Below are positions 40,201 through 52,000 of a stretch of DNA of 64,000 nt, one piece after another. The notes under the pieces are model-generated. The model made no database searches and was not told where the DNA came from. It saw only the letters and a list, made by a program, of their open reading frames with translations. Origin of the DNA: Xiphophorus maculatus (Eukaryota > Chordata > Actinopteri > Cyprinodontiformes > Poeciliidae); NCBI RefSeq assembly GCF_002775205.1, contig NC_036459.1, forward strand, positions 1 through 64,000, in the 5' to 3' direction. Position numbers and translations under genes: made by a program. Every line of letters begins with the position of its first letter. Position 1 is the first letter of the stretch.

Positions 40201-42505
40201 AATGTTTCAGTCTTAGTGCTGAACATTGGACCGGAACCACTCACATGTCTCGTTGCTGCAGCAGTTGTTCCAACTTGTTGCTCAACTCCCTGTTGTTGCT
40301 GCTCAGAGTCTGACGCTCATTGGTCAGAGAAATGACCTCTTCCTGCAGCTGAGTCACATCACCTGAACACAGCACCGCCCATCAATCAGCAGATTCCTGA
40401 CTGGTCCCGACACGAGGCCGCGTTGCTAGGTTACCTGACTGGGCCGTGCGGCGGCTCTTCATGCTCAGCTCGGCTCTCAGCGAGGTGACCTCCAGCTCGT
40501 ACTCGGCCGCCGTGGCGTGCAGGCGCTGCAGCTCCACCCGCAGGCGGCACAGCTCCTCCTGCAGGGAGGCGATGTCGTTCTCCCTCTCTGCCGCCGCCTC
40601 CTCGGCCGCCTGCTGCAGCACCAGAACCTCCTCCTGAGCCGAGCGCAGCTCCTGCTGGACCTCCACCAGCTCGCTCTCCTTCTCCTCCTCCAGGCTGCTC
40701 ATCTCCTCCTGTGCCGACCGAAGCTGAGCTGCAACAAGAGAGACATGACTCAGCCAGGCAGCGTCCACACGCCGAGAGGACCGGTCAGAACCGGGCCAGA
40801 ACCAAACCGGGTTGGAACCCAGTTTCAGTCCAGGAGAGTCAGTGTGTGGCTTCCTCCACCTTGCAGCCTCTGGATCTGCCGGGTGAAGCTTTCCGCCTGA
40901 TGGGCGCTCGCCAGCCGCTCCTCATCTAGCAGACCTTTGGAGGACACGCAGAGGTCAACTAGAGGTCAACAAGGTTTTAAAAAAGCACACATTGAATATG
41001 GATCAGTGGTGTTGCTATGACAACAGGTGACCAATCCTGACCAATCCTCACCTTGCAGCTCCATGAAGCTCTCCTCGTGTCGCTGAGAAACCTCTCGAGT
41101 CTCATCCAGCTCCAGGAGAAGTTGCAGCACCTGAGCTCTAAGCTCCTCCAAATCCTCCTCCTCTCCCTGATCATCTTCTTCAGACTCCCTCTCCTTCACT
41201 TCCATCTCTTCCTCCTGCTGACCCTTCTCTCCGTCTCCCTCAGGCTCCTCCTTCTCCTCCATGGACTCCCTCTCCTTGGCCGTCAGGGTATCGGCCAGCA
41301 TGCCGGGTTTGTCCTCCTTCAGCTCACACAGCTCATCTGCAGACAGTCACACAAGGAGTTCCTGAAATGCTGCAGCAGCTTCCTGGCTCCAGACATCAGG
41401 AAACTCAAGAACCAGCCTGAGGAGTCTGTCCTCTGGCTCCCTCTGGTAGTGAAAACTCAACAAATCAATCCATCATGAAAGCTATTTTAAATGTTTCAAA
41501 ATTCAACATTAGGAAAACGGCAGCATAAAGTGATGATTCCTGCATTTCCTGGGAGGAAGACTGGAACACTAGGGCAGCAGGGCCTTCATCCTCACCTTCA
41601 TCACATCACCATCATCATCACCACCACCATCATCCTCACCTTCATCACCATCATCATCACCACTGTTAGAGATATTTTGGTATTATCATTTTATTCTTAC
41701 TTTAGTTCACATTCAGCCTATAGATCATTGTGATTTTCTGTTTAAAGTGTTCTCTTCCTTATGTGTGTATGGAGGTCACTACTGTCGGTTCAACTTTACG
41801 CACCCCCTAATTTAGTAACTACCTGTGAGCAGTCGTATTTTGTTTTATTGACAGTACTGACCGAGATTTGAACCGGGCTCAGACCTTTGATCAGATATCA
41901 CATCTGGAACTGGGTTGTTAGATGTTTGGGTTAGAAGCTTTATGACCTCTGTTGTGTTTCCTGACTGCCCCCTTGCCTGTTCTTCTTTGACAATAAAAAC
42001 AGGAGCTGTTGTGAGAGCAGATCAGAATGCTCTGTGGATTCCTCGGAGGAAGAGTTCTCAGAGCGTTCTCCTTTTGCAAAAGCTCTACATGAAATTCATA
42101 TACGTTGTCTGTGGTTCTTTCTTTTATTTAGGTTCGAAAGGAAAATACCTATCAACCACCACCATCACCATCATCTTCATCCTCACCTTCATCACCATCA
42201 CCTTTATCATCACCACCTTCATCACCATCACCTTCATCATCATCACCTTCATCACCATGTTGGGGAGGAAGACCCTACAGTGACTCTGAGAGAAACTGGA
42301 CGTTTGATGATGGTTTGGGAGGACAAGATGGCCGCACAAACTCCTGGAGAATTCACCTCCAGAACCGCCCAGAGAACCCGTCCAGACTCACAGCCACATC
42401 AACACTGACTGATGCTTTCCTCACAGAACTACCAGAACCTCTTCATCACTGACCAGAGGGGTCCAGCACCTCCTCGATGACGGGCGGCAGCCGGAAGCCG
42501 TCCAT
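37285..42505 (-). CDS. ccdc136: CCDC136, coiled-coil tail-anchored protein (compact form)
   Basis: Exons (minus): 42505-42454, 41336-41052, 40934-40860, 40728-40435, 40362-40245, 40127-39926, 39735-39601, 37389-37285. All junctions are in phase and the sum, 1266 bases, gives 421 residues plus stop. Start MDGFRLPPVIEEVLDPSGDE; then an acidic Glu-rich region; then coiled coil with EELRAQVLQLLLELDETREV, DEERLASAHQAESFTRQIQ and ENDIASLQEELCRLRVELQ, all close to human CCDC136; the C-terminal anchor is SIPFIGLIVIVALIWCWWEE, close to the human LPLVGLVVISALLWCWW end. Known role: an acrosomal-membrane protein linked to sperm acrosome formation (NAG6). Human is about 1154 residues; the long central coiled coil is absent here, since the exon ending 39601 joins directly in phase to the last exon. 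The ATG at 42505 has A at -3 and G at +4; the open frame continues upstream. Confidence 0.9.
38540..38713 (-). mobile_element. tRNA-derived SINE, degenerate
   Basis: On the minus strand it has a decayed box B-like gagtctgagtcccggcccg and the same tail as the SINE at 28916 (gcatgtcttccccct... tttcctgtcaa), then gaaataaaggccactaaatcc. It lies in the ccdc136 last intron. Confidence 0.65.
41584..41663. repeat. CATCAC/CCTTCA microsatellite, left half
   Basis: Imprecise catcac, catcat and ccttcatcac units. The same repeat resumes at about 42153. Confidence 0.85.
41664..42155 (+). mobile_element. Probable solo LTR splitting a microsatellite
   Basis: The insert of about 490 bases starts TGTTAGAG and ends near CTATCAAC, a TG...CA-like pair with short inverted ends. 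It interrupts an otherwise continuous CATCAC repeat. An AATAAA signal (acaataaaaac, near 41990) supports plus orientation. No retroviral coding remains. It lies in the first coding intron of ccdc136, antisense to the gene. The exact target duplication is hidden by the repeat. Confidence 0.65.
42153..42258. repeat. CATCAC/CCTTCA microsatellite, right half
   Basis: Continuation of the 41584-41663 repeat after the LTR-like insert. Confidence 0.85.
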
Positions 42506-42966
42506 GATGCGACCGATGCAGGAGGAGCTGCTTCTGACGGCGCAGAGTGTCGGTGGGGGGGTCAGGGGTCAGGTCACGACTGAGAGAGACGCAGTACCTT
42601 CTTCATCCTGCAGGGGCCTTGAGAAAACTGAGGATGGAGGCAGAGACAGGAGGACAGCGAGGAGATCGTTAAAGATTTGATTATTTTAATGGATTTTCTG
42701 ATAATGTCTCAATTTAACATCCAGAGCAAAAATACTAGAGCAGAAAAACATTTTCTAGGGAGATCTGAACATTTTTCATAAAATCAGATCTGGAGACCAA
42801 GGGACGCAGATCCTGACCTCTGACCTCCGGGTGTTCTACACCAACATCTTTACTGTCATCGTCTCTTTGACCAGAATCAGGTCCGCTGGGTCAACAGGAG
42901 GACCGGTCAGCACCAGGAATCATCCTTCATGTTTCACTGCAAAAGATGTTCATGCGGACCCACTGA

Positions 42967-43104
42967 CCTCAGAACCAGTTCAGAACCAGAACCAGTCCAG
43001 AACCAGTTCAGAACCAGAACACCCAGAACCAGAACCAGTCCAGAACCAGAACCAGTTCAGAACCAGAACATCCAGAACCAGTCCAGAACTAGAACCAGAA
43101 CATC
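42967..43104. repeat. CCAGAACCAGTTCAGAA minisatellite
   Basis: Short tandem units of cagaaccagt, cagttcagaa and ccagtccagaac. The hexamer-like cagaac/gttctg motif is unusually common across the window, and this is its densest cluster. Confidence 0.85.
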
Positions 43105-43214
43105 TCGTTTCTCTTGTTGTTTTTCTGTTTTCAGCTTCATCATCATAAATGTGGAACTGCTCCTTTAATGTGCAGCAGCAGCTGAACCTGCTGCATCAGG
43201 CGATGAAGACGTAC

Positions 43215-43290
43215 CTGATGAAGAGCTGCTGCTTTCTGCTTCTCTCTGGATTACTGCAGTCCTCTTCCTCCTCTTCCTCGGTGTCCTATA
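43215..43290 (-). CDS. ccdc136: Possible 5' exon of ccdc136 (Glu-rich)
   Basis: Minus strand: GACACCGAGGAAGAGGAGG onward encodes DTEEEEEEDCSNPERSRKQQ LFI and ends AG before gtacgt. Joined to the sequence after the acceptor gccgtcag near 42528, it reads on in frame through SSSSCIGRIMDGF. Human CCDC136 also begins with a long Glu run. But no ATG precedes it in frame (TAG lies just 5'), so it may be 5' UTR. Confidence 0.35.
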
Positions 43291-43328
43291 TTTCCCCCTC
43301 AGTGTCCGCTCCGCCTGCAATGCCGACT

Positions 43329-43336
43329 GACGTCAC
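43329..43336. promoter_or_regulatory. Palindromic CRE (TGACGTCA)
   Basis: A perfect cAMP-response element lies about 40 bases upstream of the possible 5' ccdc136 exon. CRE sites of this kind are typical of promoters active in spermatids and neurons. Functional use is inferred only. Confidence 0.4.
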
Positions 43337-43399
43337 TCTATGCTTCCAACCCTCGCCGCTCATGACGGGAATACAGAGCGGAGCCGCAAGTCGCAACGT

Positions 43400-46300
43400 T
43401 TAACTGTTTCCTGCCAGGAACTCCTCTTCCTCTTGTCCCTCCTCTTCCTCCAAGCTTCCCGATCAGCTGAGGTCTGATGAATCTGTGCAGGAGAGCCTTC
43501 CGTTCGCAGCAGACGGGAGAACGAGACCCGAGACCCAGTTCAGAGCTGCTCGGTGTTCGTCACTGCTGGAAACCGTAGCTGCCTCCATCCGTCTGGAGCG
43601 GTTGCTAGGCAACAGAGACTTCCAGGCTGAGAAACAGAGGAAGAGTCAGCCAGTCAGATATCCAGTCAGTCTGGGTTATTCAGGTCCATCACAACTCTCC
43701 AGAGCCTCCTGTGATCCGGTCCAGTTCTTCTCTGCAGCCCTTTGCCTCTAATCCAGGAAGTCGAGTTTAAATTCGAGACTAAAATCAAGAGGGATTAGTG
43801 AAAAATGGCGACATGTTTTCTGCTTACAGCAAGATGCTGATCTAGAGGATCACATCATCTGCTTCCCGTTGGGAACTTCCCAGTTCTTCTGACTTGCTTC
43901 TGTTTTCCATTCCCAACCCAACGGATCGTGACGAAGCCTCCGTCTGTCCTGGAGATTTGATGGATCTGATTTAGTCTCTTGACTTGCAGCTTCTCCTGTT
44001 TCACTACATTTTAAACCTGAAATTATTCTTTTCACTGAGTTTTCAGGGGGTTTTCGGTTTAAATCTTCGAAGCGCTTCAGTTTCTATAGTTATCAGCGTG
44101 TGAATGTGATGCGCTTTGGGTCCTCTGAACCTGATAAAGTGCGATGGGAGTACCGGCAATCAGAAACGGCGTCATCCGGTCCGGGAGTTTATTATTACCA
44201 GAGGTGAAGAGTAACGACTTACATTTACTTGAGTTTTTTGGGTCCTCCACTTATTATTACTAAAAATTAATGACACAGGGTCAACTTTCTTTCTAATGTT
44301 TAAGCGAGAAACGCTGCTGCAGTCACTAGCGTTGTCCACTGTCGCCCCGTGCTTTCTCAGGGGCAGAGCAGCTGCAGAGTTGATGACTGCTGTCTGCTTT
44401 TAGTATCTTGACGTAATCACATACATTTGAAAAAAGGCTTTAAATGAGACGACATCAGGTTAAAAACGGTCAAGTTCAAAACATGAATAAAAGTTATAAT
44501 TAATGATTCCAGGTAAATAGGTGGAGATGATAGTCTGATGCTTCTTTATTGTTTGGTTGAATAAGTCAAACTGTTTATGGAGTTATTGGATTAAACTTTT
44601 TACCTCATCTACGATTGTAAAACTTTTATATTAATGGGAAGCTGCAGGTTTAAAAGCTGAAAAGTTTCTGGTTAAAATACATTCAGCATTTTTCCATTTC
44701 TATCATATTTTTCATAACTTCAAACAGTCTTGTTTCTCTTGTATTCCAGTCCGACTCTAGGTCCTGTTTGGAGACATCTTTATGTACTGGCATAGTCAAA
44801 GTCCAGACTCAGACTGATTTCAGTGGTCAGGACCTTCAGAGAGCAGAGCAGAGTCTCAGTTGGCTCTAAATGACGCTGTCGCTCCTGACCAGCAGGTGGC
44901 AGCAGAGGAGCAGAAAGCTTTTCATCTGCTTAATCATTTAAATTCAACATAATTTATTTACAGATGTGGATTCTGATTTAATGTTTTGATCTAAACAAGT
45001 GAGTTTAGTCCAAGTTATTATTTAGTAAATTGTAACTGAATGGAAGCAATGTCTGGCAGATTTCAGAGAGTCACTGATCACCAGGTCAGTTTACAGGTCT
45101 GAGCAACACTCTGCAGAAGATGAAGAGCGAGAAGCAGCAGCTTTATCTCTGCTCCTCAGATTCAAACCTTCATTCTCCTTCAACCTTCTCCATCAGATGG
45201 AGATCTGGAGAACCTGCTCACAGCTCCAGGTACGAGAACATGAGCCGCTCCCAGAGGCTTCCTGTCCGTTAGAAGATCCACTTCCTGTTTACTGAATCTG
45301 AATTTAAATTCACAAATTTCATATTTCTAAACCTCATTTGTGGACAATGGGAGCCGATCTTCCTCACCTGGTTCCATCACTCTCCCTGTGAGTTCACGTC
45401 AAAACCAATGACTGGATCATCATGCGTATTATCAGAACTGCAATCATCGTTGTCATTTTATAGATTGTTTTGTTGGGGGTGTTTTTTAATATAAACCCCT
45501 TTTAATCGTTTGATAGCATCAATTAGTGGTCCAGTGAGAAGGACAGCGGCCATCTCCCTCTAGAAACCCAACTCTGGATTAATCCTCATCAAACCTTTGA
45601 GGTAGAGTTGGTTCTCTTGATGAGGAAACACCGACTGAAGCTGCTGGCCTTCCTCGTCCTGCTGCTGATGGTCAACCTGCTCAGTGACCTCTTCCAGAGG
45701 AACATCGGCTCTGCAGAGAGGATGGATAAATATGGCCTCCATTAGGAACCAAATGAAATGTGTGAGCGGCTTGTGTTGAACCTCATTAGTCCAGCTTCGC
45801 TCTATAATCCGTTATTTAAATGAAGCGGCAGGTTTTTCCAGCAAAGCAACAGTTTAATAAAAGTGTTGCAGCCTCTTTGGCAGGTTTAGTTAAACTGGGG
45901 AGTTTTTCTTCTCCAGTCTCAATTTGGTCATGAATTATTTATGAAACATGCGTCCAGCAGGATGAATGAGGATAAAAGAGCATTTCTGCAGCTTCCTCTC
46001 ACAAATGCTAATAACACAAACTGATTAGCATAAGCAGCATCCTCCTCGCCTCTCAGCCCATTATGAGAGTCAGAACAATCAGGTCTGGTCCTCCAGCCGC
46101 TGGAGCCGAGGTCGCAGAGGTCGCTCCAGTTGATCTCACAGGGAGATGTTGCACCACCCCACCTGACCACATCATTGTCGTAAAAACCTCTCCAGCTCTC
46201 CACCAGCGAGGGAGACGCCAGGTCAGGTCCCGGCCCAGTTCAGCCAGTACACACACTGGACTCGGTCTTGTCTTAAAGATGCTCCGGCTTGTGGATGAAG

Positions 46301-46700
46301 GTTCCCTCCATGTGAGAAACACTCCTGAAGAATATTGGAAGTTTTAAGAAACCAAGACGAACCTCAGGTCCTTCAACGAGGCAGCACCAGTCCGGAAGAG
46401 CCACATGGACCCACAGAGACCTTTGGACCTGGGCCAGAGGACCAGCAGGACCCTCACCCTACAAGACCCGTGTCTCAGAACCAACCTGTCTGGGGTTAAC
46501 AGGAAACAGCAGAGCCTACAAAGTTCTACTGGACCTTAGTCTGGTTCTGTTGAGCACTTCTGGACTTCAGAAACATCTCAGTGCCTGACCTTAGGTCGGA
46601 ACCAGAGGTCCCCAACCCGGCCCTCCATGTTTCAGGTGTCTTCCTGCTGCTGCAGCCCCTGGAGGACAAAGGAGGTAATGCAGGTGTTCTAGAGCGGAGA
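43400..46700. other. Intergenic region between divergent ccdc136 and drd4
   Basis: No multi-exon gene recognised. It holds one small hydrophobic ORF (45618-45743) and a short Tc1-like scrap near 44790 (agtcaaagtccagactcaga). The rest shows only short chance frames. Confidence 0.5.
45618..45743 (+). CDS. Small ORF with signal-anchor-like N-terminus (unknown)
   Basis: ATG to TAG gives 41 residues: MRKHRLKLLAFLVLLLMVNL followed by LSDLFQRNIGSAERMDKYGLH. Basic residues followed by a 14-residue hydrophobic core look like the start of a type II membrane protein. No good donor follows within the frame and no further homologous exon was found, so it may be a fragment or chance. I do not assign a function. 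Confidence 0.2.
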
Positions 46701-46710
46701 ACATCTAAAG

Positions 46711-46928
46711 CAGGGGTCTCAAACTCCAGTCCTCGAGGGCCACAGTCCTGCAACTTTTAGATGAGCCTCTGCTGCACCACCTGAATAGAATAATTAGGTC
46801 ATTAAGGCTCTGGAGAACTGATCTACACCAGGAGGTCATTAAGTCATTTCATTCCAGTGTTTTGTACCTGTGGCACATCTAAAAACTGCAGGACTGTGGC
46901 CCTCGAGGACTGGAGTTTGAGACCCCTG
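46711..46928. mobile_element. Intact hAT-type MITE with perfect 8-bp target duplication
   Basis: The ends CAGGGGTCTCAAACTCCAGT and its exact inverse GTTTGAGACCCCTG bound 218 bases, with terminal inverted repeats of about 40 bases. The flanking 8-mers atctaaag (46703-46710 and 46929-46936) are identical. There is no coding capacity. The copy at 5878-6083 belongs to the same family but is older. Confidence 0.92.
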
Positions 46929-47364
46929 ATCTAAAGGGTTCACGGCTAACTTGAGCACCTCTGGTCTACACTACGGTGTCCCTCAGGGCTCAAGCTTAGG
47001 TCCAATTTTCTTAACACTGCCACTCTACGCTGATCACACTCGGCTCTTTACTCGCCAGATGACCTCTGACCCTCTGATGGACATTTTCCATATTAAGTCA
47101 AATTCTCTTTGTTTTTAGATTTCAGATCTGGGTTGAGACTCAAACTCAGGACAAAACAGCAGCGCTAACAACGGCCTCAATTAATTCACTCACCCGTGAT
47201 GAGGTGATGGTTCTGGTGGTTCTGGTTCCAGCAGCAGAGGAAGAGGATCCAGCTGGATTGATGAAGAGGAGGCAGTCTTCATCGCTGCTGACTGCCGGCC
47301 AATCACAGCGCAGCAGCAGAGAGAGAGGGAGTGAGGAAGAGGAGGAAGGCTTTGGATGCTGAAT

Positions 47365-47526
47365 CTTTTTATAGAAGCAGAAAGTTATTCAGCGGAGCTG
47401 GGAGCAGCTACAGGTGGAGGACGGACAGATGGACGGACGGGATGGACAGGACGGACCCAGAGACATGAGAGACAGGAAATAAAAACAGAAGAGGAGGAAG
47501 TGGCAGAGAGGAAGCTCTGAAACTGT
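47365..47526 (+). promoter_or_regulatory. drd4: Probable drd4 promoter and noncoding first exon
   Basis: A TATA-like tttttatag at 47367-47375 is followed about 25 bases on by purine-rich sequence ending in gctctgaaact at a consensus donor gtgagt (47527). The next acceptor in line, tgttctccag near 49005, leads into the 5' UTR and start codon of drd4. The link is inferred from spacing and splice sites. Confidence 0.4.
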
Positions 47527-47814
47527 GAGTTTGACTCTTCTTTCACTGCGTTTTGTTGGTTCTCGTTCTACTGAAATGCTAAAATGTCGACTTTCATTCA
47601 ATCAAAGCCAGAACCGGCTGGCACTGCAGCGTCTCTGCCTCCAGGATTATTGTTGTCTTTTATGGATTATGGAAAATGTTTTTATTATTTGTTCTTGTTT
47701 ATTATCTTTAAGTTTTTAGTTTTATTGGCAAACGGCAGGAAACATAACTATGATTCCTCGAACGTCTGATGACAGACTGACTTTGAGATGGCCGGCCCGG
47801 GTTCTGTTAGCTGG

Positions 47815-47945
47815 TCCAAACTGGGTCGTCACCAGAACAACAATCCCAAACACAATAGAACCTTTAGAGCGTGCTGAAGGACCAAGCTGCTGGAGGGGCC
47901 TAGTCAAAGTCCAGATATCAGCCTGGTTGAAATTATGGGGCATTC
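47815..47945 (+). mobile_element. Tc1-like transposase relic
   Basis: Frames give QNNNPKHNRTF (from the Tc1 QDNDPKHTA block) and, after a shift, SQSPDISLVEI (from SQSPDLNPIE). It is a short decayed piece without termini. Confidence 0.55.
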
Positions 47946-48599
47946 AGAAACCTCTGGAGTCGACCCGGTTCCAAAGCAGTGGGTCGGGGGGTTGGTCTCT
48001 GATTGGCCGGTTGGTTGGAGCTTTGGGTTCTGCTGTTTCCGTCTCTGCGGGGTTCAGGTCCTCGACCCATTTGTGAATCACAGACATTTTCTCTGCCTGA
48101 TTTTTAATGTAAATTCATGTCATGCTGGAGGCTTTTATTGTGAAAGGATGACCTCCCCCAGCTCAGCTCCTCTTCATCAGATTACAGCAGATGTGACAGA
48201 TGTGCTCCTAATTTATATTAATGAAAAGATTATGGATTATAAACACACCTCAGTGTCATGTGACGTCATAACCTGATGACCTCATTGCTTCGTTATGTCA
48301 CTTCCTGTTGCTGCACATAAGATCCATATCTGCCATGATGGTCCTGCTGATACCTGGAGAACACCTGCTGAGGCTCCGCCCCCGCTGTCTTCCATGCTCT
48401 GATTAGCATGATCACTTCACATGGAGGAAACCGCCTTCACGCCTGTTGCTATGGTTACTGACTCAACATGACTCTCCTCTTCGTCAGAGGAGACAAAGAG
48501 GAGGCGCTGCAGCCCATCAGAGCCCCCAGCGCCAGGTGGGCTGCAGCGCCTCCTACTTACCAAGTTTCATGAGACCCTCGGTGGACCGGCTGGTCCAGG

Positions 48600-48800
48600 T
48601 CAGAGGTTCTGACCCAGACGACACCACGAGGCGGTCCAGCTCTGCCCGTTCTTCCTTCAAACATGTCTCAAGGTATCCAGTCCCCTCATGCTGGTTCCCA
48701 AATGACTATAGTTCTCTAGACTTTGACTAGGCCATTCTATTGTTGCTCTGCTGCTGTGTTTGTTGTTGACCCAGTTTGGACCGAGCCTCAGCTGATGGAC
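48600..48800. repeat. Dispersed repeat shared with 58390-58480
   Basis: Both copies share gactttgacta(gg)ccattct, gttgacccagtttggaccga and atggactcacattgac, each at clear but imperfect identity. It is an interspersed repeat of unknown class. Confidence 0.5.
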
Positions 48801-49042
48801 TCACATTGACTTCTTCAGCTACTCCCTGCAGCCAGACTGGTTCAGGGTCATGACGTCTGACCTGCTAACCTTCTGTGGGTGAAGCTTTGGGGTTTCTGGT
48901 CATTCCTCTGAGCCATTACTTTAATTGGGTGTCAGTGGGGTGAGCTCCCTTCCTCTATCATTCTCTTGTTAACCCTTCAACCCCTCTGACTCAATGTTCT
49001 CCAGATGAAAGCTACAGGCCAACCCTAACCCAGCTCTCCATC

Positions 49043-52000
49043 ATGGAAAATGTGACACTTGGCAGCCCTGCAGGAGAGGCTCGCATGAGGGACTACAACT
49101 ACCTGGCCCTGGTTCTTGGTGTCCTGTTGATCCTCATCATCATCCTGGGAAACGTTCTGGTGTGTCTGAGCGTGCTCACAGAGCGCTCTCTGAAGACCGC
49201 CACCAACTACTTCATCATCAGCCTGGCGGTAGCCGACCTGCTGCTGGCCGTGCTCGTGCTACCGCTCTACGTCTACTCTGAGGTCAGTCAGATGTTCTGG
49301 AGGTGGAGAGGTGATGATGTTCAAGATGAACCGACTGTAACTGTGAACTGTGACTGTTCGTAGTTCCTGGGAGGAACCTGGACTCTGAGCACCTCCATCT
49401 GTGATGCTCTGATGACCATGGATGTGATGCTCTGCACTGCCTCCATCTTGAACTTGTGTGCCATCAGCGTAGACCGGTAAGTTGCTCCTGGAACCCTCCA
49501 ACCCATCGTCCTTCATGTTATGCAACATATTCTCTTATCGGAAGCAGGGTGACAGGGAGGAGCAAGGAAGGCCATGGGAGTGAAGGTTCAAGAAGAGATG
49601 CTTTAGCTCAAAGTTTGTCTCTTCCGATAGAGAGGTTGTCAGGTAACACCTACTGTATTTTGGACTGTGTACCTGCAGACTACAGAGGGTGTCCAAGCTC
49701 ACCTCAATACCTTCTACAAGTGACCAAATGAAAGCTGTTCTCACATTTTCAGGGCAAGTTTGAGCTCATTTGCTCTCCAGGTTAAACTCTTTCAAGTCGG
49801 ATCTCTGTCATTCATTCTGGTTGAGGTTTCCATGGCCTAGTTCTCAAGGTGTGGTGGAAAGGAGAGAGTCTGTTTTGGAACCTGAGGGCCTAAACCCTAG
49901 AGTAACCCTGCCTGCTGTCTTCTGGTCCAAGGTTAGACTCTGCCCTATGTGAAGGAGTTCAGGTGTTTTGCTGTCTTGGTTCTGAGTGGCAGGACACTCA
50001 GGGTTTCTTCCACAGTAATGAAGGTGTTGTTCAAAGATGTAGTGGTGGAAACCTAAACTGAAAGGTGACACTCTGGTATCTCGTCTATCTAGTTCATACC
50101 CTGACTCATCCTTATGGGATATGAAAGAGGCCAGAACCCAGGCCTCATTGACCGGACTAAATATCCCTTCTGGACTTGGAACACTTTGGGAACCTGCAAG
50201 CAGAGGTTAGAGAGTCTAAAGCTGTCCTCTGGATTCCCCTAACCTTGTACATATGGAAGAAGACGGACAGACAGATGGACGGATGGACTCTGGTTATGAT
50301 TCGTGCATCAAACAGCTCAACTTCCATCTCTTCGGTCCTGATGCTGCTTCTATCCAGATACTGTTTGCTTCTAATTGCTTTCTTCTTTATAGACCTAATT
50401 AGCAGCTGCCTGGCACCAGTCATCATTAACATTTTCAGACAGAAGCCTTCAGGTTTAATGGAAACATTTCCATTTAAATGGTCATCATCCTCTACAGCTC
50501 TTTACTAGAAATTCATTATCCACAACAATGAAATTTAAAGCTTCGGCCATTAAACATGTTACTAGAGACGTCACATTGATGCTCACGGGACAGGAAATTT
50601 GTCTTTTCTCATCCAATCTCCATGGTAATAAATGAAACTGCAGCTCGTTATGGAGATAACAGATTCTTTTCTGGTGCTCCAGTTTGATGAGTGAAAATGG
50701 GTCCAATTAACAACTTTCAAAGTGTTAAAAAATGTAATAAAACACCTCAGTGAATCAAAGATGGTTGAGACCACACATATATATTTTTAGGACCAAGGCT
50801 GAGAAGCTATATTTGAAGCCTAGCAGCTGAGCAGAGGACTGCACATGACTAGATGTTTCTGCAGCTCTTAAAAGAAGAGAGAGAACATATGAACCCATTC
50901 TGTCAGAGTTCAGAACATCTTATCAGTGTGATGAAAAGTTCAGTGCATCCAGTAAACTCTGTGTTGCTTTCTTTCATGGGATCTTCTAAACTTTAGTCTG
51001 AATTAAGTATGTCTGCTTATATTGCAGGTACATCGCCGTCGTAGTGCCCCTAAAATACAACAGAAATCAGTTCAGTGTTCGCCAACTGTCACTCATCACC
51101 GCAACTTGGGTCCTATCTCTAGGCGTGGCCAGCCCAGTCATCTTTGGTCTGAACCAGGTGCCGGGTCGGGATCCGACGGTCTGCAAGCTGGAGGATGATT
51201 ATTTTGTGGTGTACTCATCAGTCTGCTCCTTCTTCGTGCCTTGTCCAGTCATGCTCTTCCTCTATTACTGGATGTTCCACGGCCTGCGACGTTGGAGCAG
51301 TCGGAGCCGGTCCCAGGCCCATCGGGTCGGCCGGAGAGGTCTTTCTTCTCATCTGGCCTTGGCTCTGCGTAGAGCTAAAGACACACCTGGTAGCCAGGAG
51401 AAGGTTGTTTATACAGTGCCTCCTATAAGCCCCACCTCTCCATCCATATTCTCCATGGCAACGCCATGTGCGACTCTGCTGACAGAGGAAAACCAGCACG
51501 GGGCAGTGATGGCAGCTGATAGCGACCCGGTGACCACTCAGATGGACAGTGTGTCGGACGGCGAGCCCACCGGAAGGTGGGAGGGAAGCAGTCGCAGAGA
51601 GAACGCCACTAAGAGAGGACGAAGGACCAGCAAGACCAGCCGGGTCAGTGGGAGGGAGCGCAAGGCCATGAAGGTTCTACCGGTCGTTGTTGGTGAGTAC
51701 CAGAACCAGGACGGCTTCAAACTGAATCATAAAATCCTAGAACACATTTCCTATCAGGATGAACCAAATATGTTTGAAAAAAAATCTTTTTTTAAAATGA
51801 ATTTAAGTAGATTATTTTAAAAAACTGAAGAATCCACCCTTAAATACATCTTTATCATCCTGTTAAGTATAGCTTTGTTCTCATCACTCTATGGCCAGGC
51901 TGTTCTGCTCCACATGTTACGATGAGTTCATCTCTACCACCAAACATGTCTTCTGCAAGAAGTGAGGAAAAGGTCTCTGACCTTAGAGCCTAAAGGGCTG

